Counted from the first letter of the stretch, positions 42,858 through 51,241 are shown. The stretch: DNA of 64,000 bases from Rhizobium sp. BK418 (GCF_004341105.1 NZ_SLZK01000011.1:1-64000); one strand, 5' to 3'. Notes: generated from the letters alone by a model not told the origin. Program-made: numbers and translations.

Positions 42858-42882
42858 GGAACAAGACGAGCCCACGACGATT
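42858..42882 (+). promoter_or_regulatory. Weak EcfG-type promoter variant
   Basis: GGAAC 42858-42862, spacer 17, ATT 42880-42882; start codon at 42914. Fits only the looser GGAAC-N18-TT form. Confidence 0.4.
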
Positions 42883-42913
42883 TTCCTCCTGCCAACCAAA
42901 AAGGAAAACCGTC

Positions 42914-43207
42914 ATGCGCAGGCTCGTCGCATTAACGTTGATTGTTCTGGCCGGCTTCGGCACCGCCCCCGGCTTTTGCCAGTCTTTTGGGGACATGGAC
43001 TCCAGCGGTCGTTTCGGGGGTATGCCGCCTGGGACCGATCGCTACCGTCAGGACTACGACCAAGGGGGCATCTCGATCCCGCTCGACCCCGTCGAAACCG
43101 GAAGCGTTACAGCGATCCACCGCACCGAGCGCTCATGCCCGCGACCTGACACGCGTGAGTGGCGCGCACAAATGCGCAATGGCACCTTGAGAGCGGAGTG
43201 CCGTTAA
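42914..43207 (+). CDS. Secreted small protein (97 aa)
   Basis: Signal peptide (MRRLVALTLIVLAGFGTAPGF) followed by a polar mature region with Asp/Tyr/Arg-rich RYRQDYDQGGISIPLDP and a C-terminal pair of cysteines (RSCPRPDTREW, AECR). AAAGGAAAA precedes the ATG. No family recognised; it resembles other small periplasmic proteins in this window in size and position behind a stress-type promoter. Confidence 0.7.
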   Translation: MRRLVALTLIVLAGFGTAPGFCQSFGDMDSSGRFGGMPPGTDRYRQDYDQGGISIPLDPVETGSVTAIHRTERSCPRPDTREWRAQMRNGTLRAECR

Positions 43208-43423
43208 GCGAGCAGGGGGTTACCTGCGGTCGGACGCGAAGGTCCTTGATTTCAGGACGGAGCCGCAGCTATCTGCGCGCGCCTGACGGAACTCCGACCT
43301 TGCGAGGCGCCGTCGCTGACGGTCGAAAATCGGAATCTCATAATCTCCCCGTCGGTCCCTTTAGCTCTTCGACACGCCAGTTTCAGGCGCTTTCGTCGAA
43401 GCATATCTCCGTTACGCAATCGC

Positions 43424-43448
43424 GGAACAATCAAGAGCCTGCGCCATT
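43424..43448 (+). promoter_or_regulatory. Weak EcfG-type promoter variant
   Basis: GGAAC 43424-43428, spacer 17, ATT 43446-43448; start codon at 43477 with a GGAG site. Confidence 0.45.
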
Positions 43449-43476
43449 ACGCCGCCAGTGCACAATGGAGCTTGCA

Positions 43477-43689
43477 ATGACTGAAACGACGACAACGGAG
43501 CGCAAGCGCACAATGCGGGGCCGTCCCTATTCCCTGGAAGAGTTCGAACGAAAATATAAGCTTGATCGTGAAAGCGCCAAGAACATCTACGAGCGCTTCG
43601 GACCGTCCTCGGTCGAACTCGACCTGTTGATGGCGGCCAAGAAGCGAACGCCTTCCATTCACGCGATCACGGAAGATCTAGGTTTCTGA
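43477..43689 (+). CDS. DUF3606-like small protein (70 aa), paralogue A
   Basis: MTETTTTERKRTMRGRPYSL then EEFERKYKLDRESAKNIYERF, GPSSVELDLLMAAKKRTPSIH. The Y-x-x-E-x-x-x-x-Y...A-x-x-x-x-x-RFG-x-x-x-x-ELDLL pattern recurs in the gene at 62310-62585, so the two are paralogues; it resembles DUF3606-type helix-turn proteins. Function unknown. GGAG lies six bases before ATG 43477; an ATG at 43465 is in frame. Confidence 0.75.
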   Translation: MTETTTTERKRTMRGRPYSLEEFERKYKLDRESAKNIYERFGPSSVELDLLMAAKKRTPSIHAITEDLGF

Positions 43690-43939
43690 AGAGGCGCCTG
43701 CGATTTAGATCTAGCGCGCGAGGAGGAGCGGAAGTGCTTGTTGGAAACGCCTGACCGGTTGCCACATCGTCGTGAGTGCCGACTGCGGCGCAAGGCAAAC
43801 CGACATCTTTTGGACACGAACGAGAGGGTTCGGTTCAATATCCACTCGCCGGGCGGCGACTGTTGCGCCACTCTTCCGTCGAGCTGGATTCGGTGAACCT
43901 TTGACATTGCCAGCAACGACCCTTCGCGCTGAAAGACGC

Positions 43940-44422
43940 TCATGTTGCCGCCGCCGAACGCCGCTTGAGAAGCGCGGCCCGTATCAGTTCATTCTTGGTC
44001 GGTTCGCGCGCGCCTTCCGGCCGTTCAGGCACTGTGGCTGGCGGCGCGTCCGCGGTGAGCGACTGCTTCATCTCCAGAAAACGTCGTTGCGCTTCCAGCC
44101 GGTCCTTATCGGAAACCGGCTCAACCGGCGCGCCGGCCAAATCGTGGCGCATGGCGCCTGGCTGGGCGCTCGCAAAGTAATACCGTTTCAGCCTCACATA
44201 AACTGCGGTCGCGCGCCTCAACTTTGTCAGCCCGACTTCGGGCTTGAGAAGCGGGCGCATCTCATTGAAGATTCCCAGCGCGAAAGGACGGATTGGGTCG
44301 CCTGGCTGGCGCGGCAAGACGTCGATCGGATGCACGAGCAGCGCGTTGATCGCGCCGGCCTTTTGAACATCGCGTTGCGTCGCCCTGACCGGTCCCCGGC
44401 TTTCTGTCCAAAGATCCATCAT
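43940..44422 (-). CDS. ProQ/FinO-domain RNA-binding protein
   Basis: A 160-residue protein. Residues about 25-120 match the ProQ/FinO fold: INALLVHPIDVLP, RPFALGIFNEMRPLL, LTKLRRATAVYVRLKRYYF, then ASAQPGAMRHDLAGAPVEPV, equivalent to LRxALxxYTxxxxYL...PGAxRxDLxGxPxG of ProQ. The tail is basic and low-complexity, as in other family members. Such proteins are RNA chaperones that bind structured small RNAs and mRNA ends. GGAGGGG precedes paired ATGs at 44422 and 44419. It may serve structured RNAs such as the candidate at 16525. Confidence 0.85.
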   Translation of the reverse strand: MMDLWTESRGPVRATQRDVQKAGAINALLVHPIDVLPRQPGDPIRPFALGIFNEMRPLLKPEVGLTKLRRATAVYVRLKRYYFASAQPGAMRHDLAGAPVEPVSDKDRLEAQRRFLEMKQSLTADAPPATVPERPEGAREPTKNELIRAALLKRRSAAAT

Positions 44423-44461
44423 TTTCCCCTCCGAAGATTGCATGAACCGTCCGACTGTCAC

Positions 44462-44770
44462 ATGATCATGACGATCGAGTGAATGACCTTGGCTATCTGC
44501 TACGAAGATCGACCGTCATGGCTGAAGCCACGAGCCGACCCTGGAAATGGAACAATATTCCGGCGGCGGACGGCCGATCAAGCTGCGGGGCGAGATTGCT
44601 ACTCGCATAGCCATGATGGCGGCTGCATCGGTTTTGGCGAGGCCGCTCACACAGGCATATACTCGAACTGCGGCCGCCGGTTCAATGCGGAACGACAAAG
44701 AACACCCACCAGGCGATTCGGCATCCGGCCAGCATTTTGCGGTTAGGGGTGTCAGCGACGGCAATCGCTC
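44462..44770. other. Intergenic, no clear gene
   Basis: Opposing frames of about 80 codons exist (44547-44786 forward, 44516-44764 reverse), neither with a ribosome site or a recognisable domain. Confidence 0.4.
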
Positions 44771-45106
44771 TCAGAAGTTCATCTGAGGAGCGTAAAAGAA
44801 GCGCACCACGTCTTCGTTGGGAAAGAGGCATAGGTGATAGAAGCCGTCCATCGACATCATCGCTTTCGATTGAGGAACGGAGAACAGATGCCCGTGCGTT
44901 GCCAGCCGATGATCTCCTGGCTTGAGCGCAATTTCATAGTTGGCACCGTCGATCTTGACATCCTGCGACGGGATTGGCTGGCAATCGCCAGATTCGCCGT
45001 CGCCGTTGCAACAGAAAGCAGAATACTGGAAACCGGACGGCGCTTGGTGTGCGTAGGCAACGCCGGCGAGGCCCGCCAGGATGACCGCATAGACTATTCG
45101 CTCCAT
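44771..45106 (-). CDS. Secreted hypothetical protein with CxxxxGD motifs (111 aa)
   Basis: Signal peptide (MERIVYAVILAGLAGVAYA), then SGFQYSAFCCNGDGESGDCQPI with three cysteines, a GDHRLATHGHLF segment and HLCLFPNEDVVRFFYAP near the end. The cysteine/histidine content suggests a small disulfide-bonded or metal-binding periplasmic protein. No family named. The second ATG (45106) has GGAGG at better spacing than 45109. Its stress-type promoter lies 54 bases upstream. Confidence 0.8.
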   Translation of the reverse strand: MERIVYAVILAGLAGVAYAHQAPSGFQYSAFCCNGDGESGDCQPIPSQDVKIDGANYEIALKPGDHRLATHGHLFSVPQSKAMMSMDGFYHLCLFPNEDVVRFFYAPQMNF

Positions 45107-45159
45107 CATTGCCTCCAGTAAGATCGCCTACGCAACCATGCCGCGATGGCCGCCCTTCC

Positions 45160-45184
45160 AACCGTCACTGACCGGCAAGGTTCC
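45160..45184 (-). promoter_or_regulatory. EcfG-type promoter
   Basis: Reverse strand GGAAC (45184-45180), spacer 17, GTT (45162-45160) preceded by C (CGGTT context). Confidence 0.75.
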
Positions 45185-45368
45185 CCTCGCGAATCGATTT
45201 TCCGGCGACGGGCGTCACGCGCAGACTCTGTGCTTCCGCCTTGCCGGCCGAAGCGCCCAAAGGCAATTGCGAACCCATGGGGACGTCAAGCACCCGCAAT
45301 GAGGAGCGCCACCTGCTCCCGTGACAGTCGATCACGAGAGCGTGCTTTTGCTGCATCCGAGACGACGC

Positions 45369-46358
45369 CTAGCCGGCAGCGTCTCTGTTCTTCAGGGCAT
45401 CAATTTCTTTATCGATGCGCTCCTTGGCGGCATCGTGCACGTCGGCTGTCACCGATACGGCCTTGTCCAGCATGTCGGAGGCAACATCCATGCTCTGATT
45501 CACGACGTCGCCAGCCCTTGAGGCAGCGTTCGCCTTGACAGCGTCCGAGGCTTCGCCGAGCAGCTCGTCTTCGTGCTGTGAATGCGGCAGTGCGGCTCCG
45601 ATCGCCGCACCAACCGCAAAAGCAAGAGCACCGCCGACAAGCGGCTGATCACGGAAATGAGACAGGATTGCGTTGTTCAGCCGGCTTGACTGTTCTTTCA
45701 GAACCGTTCCCGTTGACGATGCGGTGTTGGATACAGAGCCTGCAACTTGACCGACCGTCTCCGCTGCGCCGCCGACCGTTCCTTTGACGCTGCTCCAGGT
45801 ATCGGAAGCCCAGCCCAACGACGCATCCAGAACGGAGCCCGCCTCATCGCGAATGGCAGAAATTCGCTCGCCGGCAGCATCCGAAAAGCCGCGATAGGCT
45901 TTGCCGCTTGCGTCGAGGAAATCGCCGGCTCGCCGACCCGTCTCGTCGGTAAGGGCCTTGAACCGTTCGCCGGACTCATCGGTGAAATGGCTGTAGCGAA
46001 CACCGCCGATCTCCTCGGGCGGTCCGATGCGCTTGATCGTCCCGCGGGCAGGATAAAGCGGCCTGACCTCGCTGTCGTCGGCGCCTGGCGTCCGCGTCGA
46101 TGTGCCCTGCTTGGCAACGAGCCATGCCAAGCTGACGCCCATCAGTGCGACAGGCAATGGATTGGCTTTGACCGCCTTTCCAAGATTGGTGAGATAATCC
46201 GCACCGCCGCTGCCTTTGGCGTATGCAATGACCTCATCCACAAGCTGTCCGGGCGACATGCGCTCCTGGATCGCATCGATGCGTGCTCCGATCCTTTCGC
46301 GATCCCTGTCGATTTCGCGCTGCAGCTCGGCTGAGGATTTTTCGGAAGAATGCGCCAT
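45369..46358 (-). CDS. DUF3618-containing membrane-associated protein
   Basis: A 329-residue protein: N-terminal DUF3618 (SAELQREIDRDRERIGARID, IQERMSPGQLVDEVI), a membrane helix near residue 72 (NPLPVALMGVSLAWLVA), a long helical repeat-rich part (GERISAIRDEAGS, VGGAAETVGQVAGSVSNTAS) and a second hydrophobic glycine-rich helix (LVGGALAFAVGAAIGAALP). It is the third gene of an overlapping triad, its ATG touching the stop of the holin-like gene. Proposed role: envelope or membrane stabilisation under stress (inference). Confidence 0.85.
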   Translation of the reverse strand: MAHSSEKSSAELQREIDRDRERIGARIDAIQERMSPGQLVDEVIAYAKGSGGADYLTNLGKAVKANPLPVALMGVSLAWLVAKQGTSTRTPGADDSEVRPLYPARGTIKRIGPPEEIGGVRYSHFTDESGERFKALTDETGRRAGDFLDASGKAYRGFSDAAGERISAIRDEAGSVLDASLGWASDTWSSVKGTVGGAAETVGQVAGSVSNTASSTGTVLKEQSSRLNNAILSHFRDQPLVGGALAFAVGAAIGAALPHSQHEDELLGEASDAVKANAASRAGDVVNQSMDVASDMLDKAVSVTADVHDAAKERIDKEIDALKNRDAAG

Positions 46359-46774
46359 TACACTTTCTCCTTCACGATATCAGTATCGCGCCGAAGCGAC
46401 GCTGCTGTGCGATCAAGCGTCAGCTGCGTGTCTCGCACCGCGGAAATGCCTCTCGAGACGAGAAGCCAGGCAATCACACCAATAACGAGCCCGACGATCA
46501 CGGCCGCGAGCGCGCTCGCAGTGGGCTCACTCATACCGTTTCGAGCAAGGACAGCTGAAAGCCCGCTGACCAGAGCGCTGAGAAGCACGCCCACAGCGCC
46601 GATAGCGAGCACGATCCCGATCACCAGGGTCTCGATCCCACCCAAGGCCCTATTGAGTTTTTCTGAGGCCTCGGTCTTTGCAAGGTCGATTTCCTTCCGC
46701 AGCAATCCCGTTACGTCGGAAAGAAGCCCTCCGATCAATTCTGATAAAGGTGTATTTTCGTTGGGTTTAGCCAT
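46358..46774 (-). CDS. Phage-holin-superfamily (PF07332-like) membrane protein
   Basis: A 138-residue protein with the layout ISELIGGLLSDVTGLLRKEI-type amphipathic helix, then two membrane helices (LVIGIVLAIGAVGVLLSALV; LAAVIVGLVIGVIAWLLV) and a basic tail, typical of the Actinobacterial holin superfamily found widely in non-phage contexts. Overlaps its upstream neighbour by 8 bases and abuts the next gene, which implies translational coupling. Confidence 0.85.
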   Translation of the reverse strand: MAKPNENTPLSELIGGLLSDVTGLLRKEIDLAKTEASEKLNRALGGIETLVIGIVLAIGAVGVLLSALVSGLSAVLARNGMSEPTASALAAVIVGLVIGVIAWLLVSRGISAVRDTQLTLDRTAASLRRDTDIVKEKV

Positions 46775-47306
46775 TGTTGCTTCTCCCGGGTTGTCCGGAC
46801 GCCGTGGGCGTCTTCGAACGTTTGGCCGATGCGGTCAAAAATCGACTTGCCACAAGACCCGCCAAAGCTGCGGCCCCCAGGAAGGCCACAGGTTCCCTTC
46901 GGCCGAAATCTTCGGCCATGCCGGCAATCTCGCCGAGATCGCGCCCTTGCATATTGCTTGCGATCGCTTGGACGTCGCGACCGATCCGCTTGGCTAGACG
47001 CCCGACATCGCGTTGATCACCGCTTTCCAGCTCATTGCCGACTTTTTCAAGCGCAGCGGCGACGCCCTCGATCTGGCGTGCAGCGAAGTTTTTCTGTTCG
47101 ACGGCGGTCTCCTGGACCTTGTCGATAACCGTCGCAGTGGTTTCTCCAACGGCATCGCTGGCCTGCGTCAAATCTTCGGAAACCTTCGCTTTGAGATCGC
47201 TGAACTTTGGCGCCGACTGGTCTGAACCTGGTCCGTCATTCCCTCGCGAGGTCCTGGCTTGCACGTTCAATGGATCCTGTGCGGATTTGGAGATGTCTTC
47301 CGGCAT
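46767..47306 (-). CDS. Nutrient-deprivation-induced-type protein
   Basis: A 179-residue protein with a hydrophilic N-terminal third, a long apolipoprotein-like amphipathic helix (DLTQASDAVGETTATVIDKV, QKNFAARQIEGVAAALEKVG) and a C-terminal membrane segment (PVAFLGAAALAGLVASRFL) with basic tail. It matches proteins annotated in rhizobia as nutrient deprivation-induced. First gene of the stress-promoter-driven triad with the holin-like and DUF3618 genes. Confidence 0.8.
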   Translation of the reverse strand: MPEDISKSAQDPLNVQARTSRGNDGPGSDQSAPKFSDLKAKVSEDLTQASDAVGETTATVIDKVQETAVEQKNFAARQIEGVAAALEKVGNELESGDQRDVGRLAKRIGRDVQAIASNMQGRDLGEIAGMAEDFGRREPVAFLGAAALAGLVASRFLTASAKRSKTPTASGQPGRSNNG

Positions 47307-47344
47307 GGTCTTCCTCGCATTTTCTGGCTGTTCGGATGCCTACC

Positions 47345-47369
47345 AACCTCGATCGGATCGGATTGTTCC
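47345..47369 (-). promoter_or_regulatory. EcfG-type promoter of the membrane triad
   Basis: Reverse strand GGAAC (47369-47365), spacer 17, GTT (47347-47345); start codon 39 bases further. Confidence 0.8.
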
Positions 47370-47701
47370 GGCAGGTTAACGCTTCTTGGCAAACCAGCTC
47401 TCGAAGCGTACCGCCTGTTGGCTCAAATGGGCGTCGAAGGCTCATCGCCGATGATAGCTGCCGCAACCGCTATCATGGCGCGCCGGCACCATCTGTGATG
47501 ATGGGCGAACTCAAACCCTTCCTGCCAACTGGCGCCGGCTTCAAGCCTGGCGCGGGGGGGCGCGAACAGGGCTTGCACGCATGGAAGGTGGACCTATCGC
47601 GCGACGGCCGCCGTCAGTGTTGCTCGGACAACAATCTCCGCGTGGCCCACCCAGCAGCTTGGTCGTTGGTTCGCCCGGCCCGCCTGCAAGATAGCTACCA
47701 C

Positions 47702-47713
47702 GGACCAAAGTCC
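47702..47713. promoter_or_regulatory. GGACCAAAGTCC dyad next to a stress promoter
   Basis: The inverted repeat GGAC-CAAA-GTCC ends 7 bases before the -35 element at 47721. The same dyad occurs at 1412-1423, and the core CTTTGGTCCG also at 332-341 and 21175-21184. The placement suits an activator or repressor site. Confidence 0.5.
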
Positions 47714-47720
47714 TATTCCC

Positions 47721-47745
47721 GGAACCGACTGCGCGATCGCTCGTT
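47721..47745 (+). promoter_or_regulatory. EcfG-type promoter of the DUF1236 gene
   Basis: GGAAC 47721-47725, spacer 17, GTT 47743-47745 preceded by C; start codon at 47790. Confidence 0.8.
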
Positions 47746-47789
47746 CTTGGCCTGCGGTCCCATGGCCGCATCAGTCAAAGGAGGATATG

Positions 47790-48188
47790 ATGTTTCACAA
47801 GATCATGATCGGCGCGGCTGTCTCCGCGACACTTATGTCGGGCGCGGCTTTTGCTCAGTCGTCGACGGTCAACGGAGCTGCAGGCGGCGCCATTACCGGC
47901 GCGATCGTCGGCGGTCCGGTCGGTGCAGCTGTCGGCGGCGTAACCGGCGCGATCGTCGGCACGGCAATCGATCCGCCGCCGCAGAAGGTCGTTACCTATG
48001 TCCAGCAGGCCCCGGCGCCCGCGACCCCCGTCGTCGTCAGGGAGAAGGTCGTGGTTGGCCAGCCGCTTCCCGAAACGGTGGTCGTGACGCCGGTTCCGGA
48101 GAACCCGAAATATTCCTATGCGATCGTGAACGACGAGCGCGTCATCGTCGAGCCGTCGTCCCGCAAGGTTATTCAGGTCATCAACTGA
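47790..48188 (+). CDS. DUF1236 family periplasmic protein
   Basis: A 132-residue protein with signal peptide (MIGAAVSATLMSGAAFAQ), a glycine-zipper stretch (GGAITGAIVGGPVGAAVGG) and C-terminal DUF1236 (VVGQPLPETVVVTPVPENPK, YAIVNDERVIVEPSSRKVI). DUF1236 proteins are common, uncharacterised rhizobial envelope proteins. AAGGAGG precedes paired ATGs; the second (47790) has the better spacing. A strong hairpin follows the stop codon. Confidence 0.9.
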   Translation: MFHKIMIGAAVSATLMSGAAFAQSSTVNGAAGGAITGAIVGGPVGAAVGGVTGAIVGTAIDPPPQKVVTYVQQAPAPATPVVVREKVVVGQPLPETVVVTPVPENPKYSYAIVNDERVIVEPSSRKVIQVIN

Positions 48189-48199
48189 CCTTGCCCCTG

Positions 48200-48222
48200 G
48201 GACGCGGCACGCTGCCGCGTCC
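48200..48222 (+). terminator. Terminator-like hairpin after the DUF1236 gene
   Basis: GGACGCGGCA-CGC-TGCCGCGTCC, a perfect 10-base stem, followed by the T-rich GTCTCTTTCC, 12 bases beyond the stop codon. Confidence 0.7.
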
Positions 48223-48252
48223 GTCTCTTTCCAAATAAGCAGGATTTTGATC

Positions 48253-48888
48253 ATGAAGGCCATCGCTTCACTGGCGTTTGGTATCGCGAGTTCCATTGGC
48301 CTGTGCGTTGCCGCCGGCTCGGTCGCCTCAGTCGTGCTGGCCGATCCCGGGCCTCACACGTTCGAAAGCCTCTCGCGACCGGATATCTGGACGACGAAAC
48401 CGGTGCGGGTAGACGTCGCCAGCCAACATTACGAACGCATTCCAGCTGTCTATTCCAGCTATGTCACCGACGCGCCGAAACTGGCGGTTGCCTCGCGGGC
48501 CGAGGCGCCTGCCCCGCACGAACTGGAGGCAACACCGATAGCGACGATGTCGCCAGAGCACGTGGACTGGTGCTCCAACCATTATCGGTCTTTCGATCCC
48601 GCTACCAACAGCTATCGAGCTTACAGCGGGCAGACAAAAACATGCACCTCGCCGTATTCGGCTCCTCTGAGGACGGCCGGAGCGAGTCCGCAACAGCACG
48701 AATCCGGACCCGCCGACAGCGCCGCCAAAGCGTGGTGCGCGGCCCGCTACCAGTCCTATCGGGCAGAGGATAACAGTTACCAGCCCTTCGATGGCCCGCG
48801 CAGAGCCTGTGTTGCGCCAACGCGCCAGGTTGTTGCCTCGGCCACCGGTTCAGGCCCGCGAGCCGAGAACACGTTCGTGTCGAACTGA
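48253..48888 (+). CDS. BA14K-like exported protein with two repeat units
   Basis: A 211-residue protein with an N-terminal signal/anchor (IASLAFGIASSIGLCVAAG) and two copies of the BA14K-type unit: HVDWCSNHYRSFDPATNSYR and AKAWCAARYQSYRAEDNSYQ, each ending in a Cys about 15 residues later. BA14K proteins of Brucella are lectin-like, immunoreactive surface proteins. Start taken at 48253, after the terminator hairpin, so it may be expressed separately or by read-through from the DUF1236 gene. Confidence 0.85.
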   Translation: MKAIASLAFGIASSIGLCVAAGSVASVVLADPGPHTFESLSRPDIWTTKPVRVDVASQHYERIPAVYSSYVTDAPKLAVASRAEAPAPHELEATPIATMSPEHVDWCSNHYRSFDPATNSYRAYSGQTKTCTSPYSAPLRTAGASPQQHESGPADSAAKAWCAARYQSYRAEDNSYQPFDGPRRACVAPTRQVVASATGSGPRAENTFVSN

Positions 48889-49062
48889 GCGTCATGACGG
48901 AGGTTTCCGACCCACCAAAGCTGCCGCCGGACACAATCGGTATAAATGCCATCAATGAAAGGCCTTTGACAGCGGATGGATATAGAGCGGCTGTGACCGA
49001 CATCGGGATCGCCGGGGGACAGGCTGATTTTTCCGTCGGTAACGCGGATCTCCGCCTACGTT

Positions 49063-50152
49063 CTACTTTTGACGTGGCTGGGTAAGGGTTGAGCGGGCGG
49101 TGAGCTGTTGTCCGTGTTTTGCGGCGAACATTGCCTCGAGAAGGGTTCTTGCGGCGTTGCGGACCTCCTCTTTCATTCCTTCGTCTTTGTCGAAGGATTC
49201 ATGGCTCGTCGCATAGGGCTCCCAGTAGCCGATATAGCGGTCGATCTCTGCGAGAGGCCCGGCCGAAACGAGCCCCATCGATTGCAACCAATCGGAAATG
49301 CCCCGTCGTACGCTCTCGGCACCTTCGGTATCGCCGTGCACGATCACAGAAAACAAGCGCCCCTTCAAATGACGAGGGTAATCCCACCCGCGCATCTCGA
49401 TCTCCTTTGCTTCCTTCGCATGCTTGCCGTGGGTGCTGGTTGGATCGGGGTTGCCGCCGTCCGCGCAGACGAGCCGGTCGATCATCAGCTTTAATGGTGA
49501 TGAGGTCTGGTACCAGTTTACGGGCGTCACGATCATGACGCCATGGGCTGCCACCCACATTGGATAGATCTCGTTCATCCAGTCGTGAATCTGCCCGAGG
49601 GAGTAGTTCGGATAACAGGGAGCAAGGCCAGTGACAGAGGGCTGCAGACGTCGAAAAACAGGACTTGCACGGGTGGATCTGCCGCCCGTATTCGGAGGCT
49701 ACTCTGCTTAAGTCCAGCGATTCCGTTTCCACATGAGCTTCCATGAAGATCTGTTGCGCCATCTCCACCATCCGGAAACTTTTCGAAACCTCGCCAGGAC
49801 AGGTATGTTCGCTGCGCGACGACCCATTGATCAATAGAACGCGCCTTGGCGCCCCAGCATCATCGTGACGAGCCTGCGCTCGTCCGATAGCCCTCCACGT
49901 CCGGATCCAGTCGACTGAAAGATCGTAGTGGGGATCGGCAAATCCCGCTCCGGCTTTTTGTGTCTTTGGGCTTTTTCGCGAGTTCGCATAGGCATCCCAC
50001 GCAGCATCTGCAATCTTTCGCAATTCCTCGGAAAGCGGCGTGAAGGAAGGATCGCGAAATTGATTGAGGAAGCGATGCTTGAATTCCTCCTCGTCTATCC
50101 GTGGGCTCGGGCTGCCTTTTCGGGGCTCAAGATCGTGTGTGGTGGCTGGCAT
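49063..50152 (-). pseudogene. Frameshifted flavodoxin-family NADPH-dependent FMN reductase
   Basis: The N-terminal part (residues to about 180) encodes VLLINGSSRSEHTCPGEVSK and the cysteine loop IHPCKSCFSTSAALCHWPC; the rest, SLGQIHDWMNEIYPMWVAAH, GVMIVTPVNWYQTSSPLKLM, follows in the next frame. A single extra base in the GGG at 49618-49620 explains the break; removing it would restore CHWPCSCYPNYSLGQ. The intact protein would be a flavodoxin-fold reductase with a long N-terminal extension. It may be a true pseudogene or a sequencing error. Start 50152 has a GGAG site. Confidence 0.8.
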
Positions 50153-50180
50153 GGAGGCTCCGTCGAGATCGTTTTCACTC

Positions 50181-50206
50181 AACGTTTCGAATGCGCCCCG
50201 TGTTCC
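50181..50206 (-). promoter_or_regulatory. EcfG-type promoter of the flavin reductase (N18)
   Basis: Reverse strand GGAAC (50206-50202), spacer 18, GTT (50183-50181) preceded by C; start codon 29 bases further. Confidence 0.65.
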
Positions 50207-50574
50207 TAAACCCATCGGCAGAGGGGAAGTGGCGTGAGCGAGGAAAAGCGATAGACAAGGAGCCTTGCGTTATCTCCTGCGATGTCCATGCCAGCCGATC
50301 TCTATGTCGAAAAAGGGGATCAGGGCCTGAATTTCGATTCACCAAGAAGCGCCCCGCTGACGTCGTGTCACCGCGTCGAGGCTCTCGGCTTTCGAGGAAG
50401 GCCCTGTCGGCGTTGCCGATGCTCCTGGGCGCGCGGCCGACCTGCGGCCCTGCGCTGTGGCTGCCGGCAGAACACGGCTTTTTGAGCAGGACCATCGACT
50501 TGTAGACGGTGATCCTTTGATTAGCACCTGCTCTGGCTTGGCAGCTTTCTGACACAGCGTTCTCGGCGAGCTCG
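50207..50574. other. Intergenic, no gene seen
   Basis: Opposing open frames here look like shadows of each other; nothing else was recognised. Confidence 0.45.
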
Positions 50575-51015
50575 CTAGTTGAGAGAGCGACGGATCACGC
50601 CAAGATAGGCCTCGGCGAGCTGGACGCGCTCCCAAGCAACACTGTTCAAGGTGCGTTCCAGACGGAGAGCGGCCTCCTTCGCCATGGACGGCTCTGGGCG
50701 CCACCGGGGCGAACCCGGCCTTATTCGGATGCGAGGGCCAAGGCCTGGCCGGTATTGGGCAAGCGAGATCCCAGCTTTGATCAGCAGGTTTCTGACATCG
50801 GGCCGCCGTTCTGCGGCGATGACGATGGAGAACGCACCGATCAGAAACGCCTTGGAAACCGGTAGTTCGAGCTCGTCGATAATGTCACTGCCGATATCGT
50901 TCGCCTTGACGAAGAGGAGGAATTCATCGACGCACTGCTGAGCTCTGTCCAGGCTCGCCGAATCAGGATACTCTCCCGGCATATACCCTAAACGGCTCTC
51001 GATGATCACGCGCAT
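50575..51015 (-). CDS. Hypothetical protein (146 aa)
   Basis: Starts MRVIIESRLGYMPGEYPDSA behind an AAAGGAG site. The protein is soluble and helical (LDRAQQCVDEFLLFVKAND, IIDELELPVSKAFLIGAFSI, LRLERTLNSVAWERVQLAEA). I recognise no family. The frame is open to 51183 with shadow-like sequence. It is divergent from the kinase block. Confidence 0.7.
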   Translation of the reverse strand: MRVIIESRLGYMPGEYPDSASLDRAQQCVDEFLLFVKANDIGSDIIDELELPVSKAFLIGAFSIVIAAERRPDVRNLLIKAGISLAQYRPGLGPRIRIRPGSPRWRPEPSMAKEAALRLERTLNSVAWERVQLAEAYLGVIRRSLN

Positions 51016-51130
51016 GGACAACTCCTTTGCGCGATTAACGCAATTGGCGTTCTTTTGTTCGAAAGCGCCACGTGCCTGCGGCGTTTTCAACACCAGCCGC
51101 ATCCCACTCCTTTTGATGGTCGGCTGAGAC

Positions 51131-51155
51131 GGAACATTGGTTTGACTAGCGAGTT
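51131..51155 (+). promoter_or_regulatory. EcfG-type promoter upstream of the kinase block
   Basis: GGAAC 51131-51135, spacer 17, GTT 51153-51155. A 25-codon frame starts 9 bases further; the hybrid kinase starts about 390 bases downstream. Confidence 0.5.
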
Positions 51156-51163
51156 CTAGGTCG

Positions 51164-51241
51164 ATGGAACAGGATAACCTCAAGAGAACGATCCCGCACT
51201 TTTCACGTCATCCCGAGGCTGTTCATTGGCTGACGACATGA
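51164..51241 (+). CDS. Possible 25-residue leaderless small protein
   Basis: ATG 51164 lies 8 bases beyond the -10 element and opens a short frame, MEQDNLKRTIPHFSRHPEAV then HWLTT. There is no ribosome site, but the position matches a leaderless transcript, as at 62204 and 685. It might also be a chance frame in a long leader of the kinase gene. Confidence 0.3.
   Translation: MEQDNLKRTIPHFSRHPEAVHWLTT

Noticed and set aside
44547..44786. 79-codon forward frame
   Set aside because: No ribosome site, no domain, and a similar reverse frame covers the same bases.
47207..48238. 343-codon forward frame over the DUF1236 gene
   Set aside because: Overlaps two well supported genes and a promoter in other frames; Arg/Gly-rich shadow.
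48894..49085. 63-codon forward frame after the BA14K-like gene
   Set aside because: Some protein-like character but no ribosome site, no promoter and no recognisable motif.
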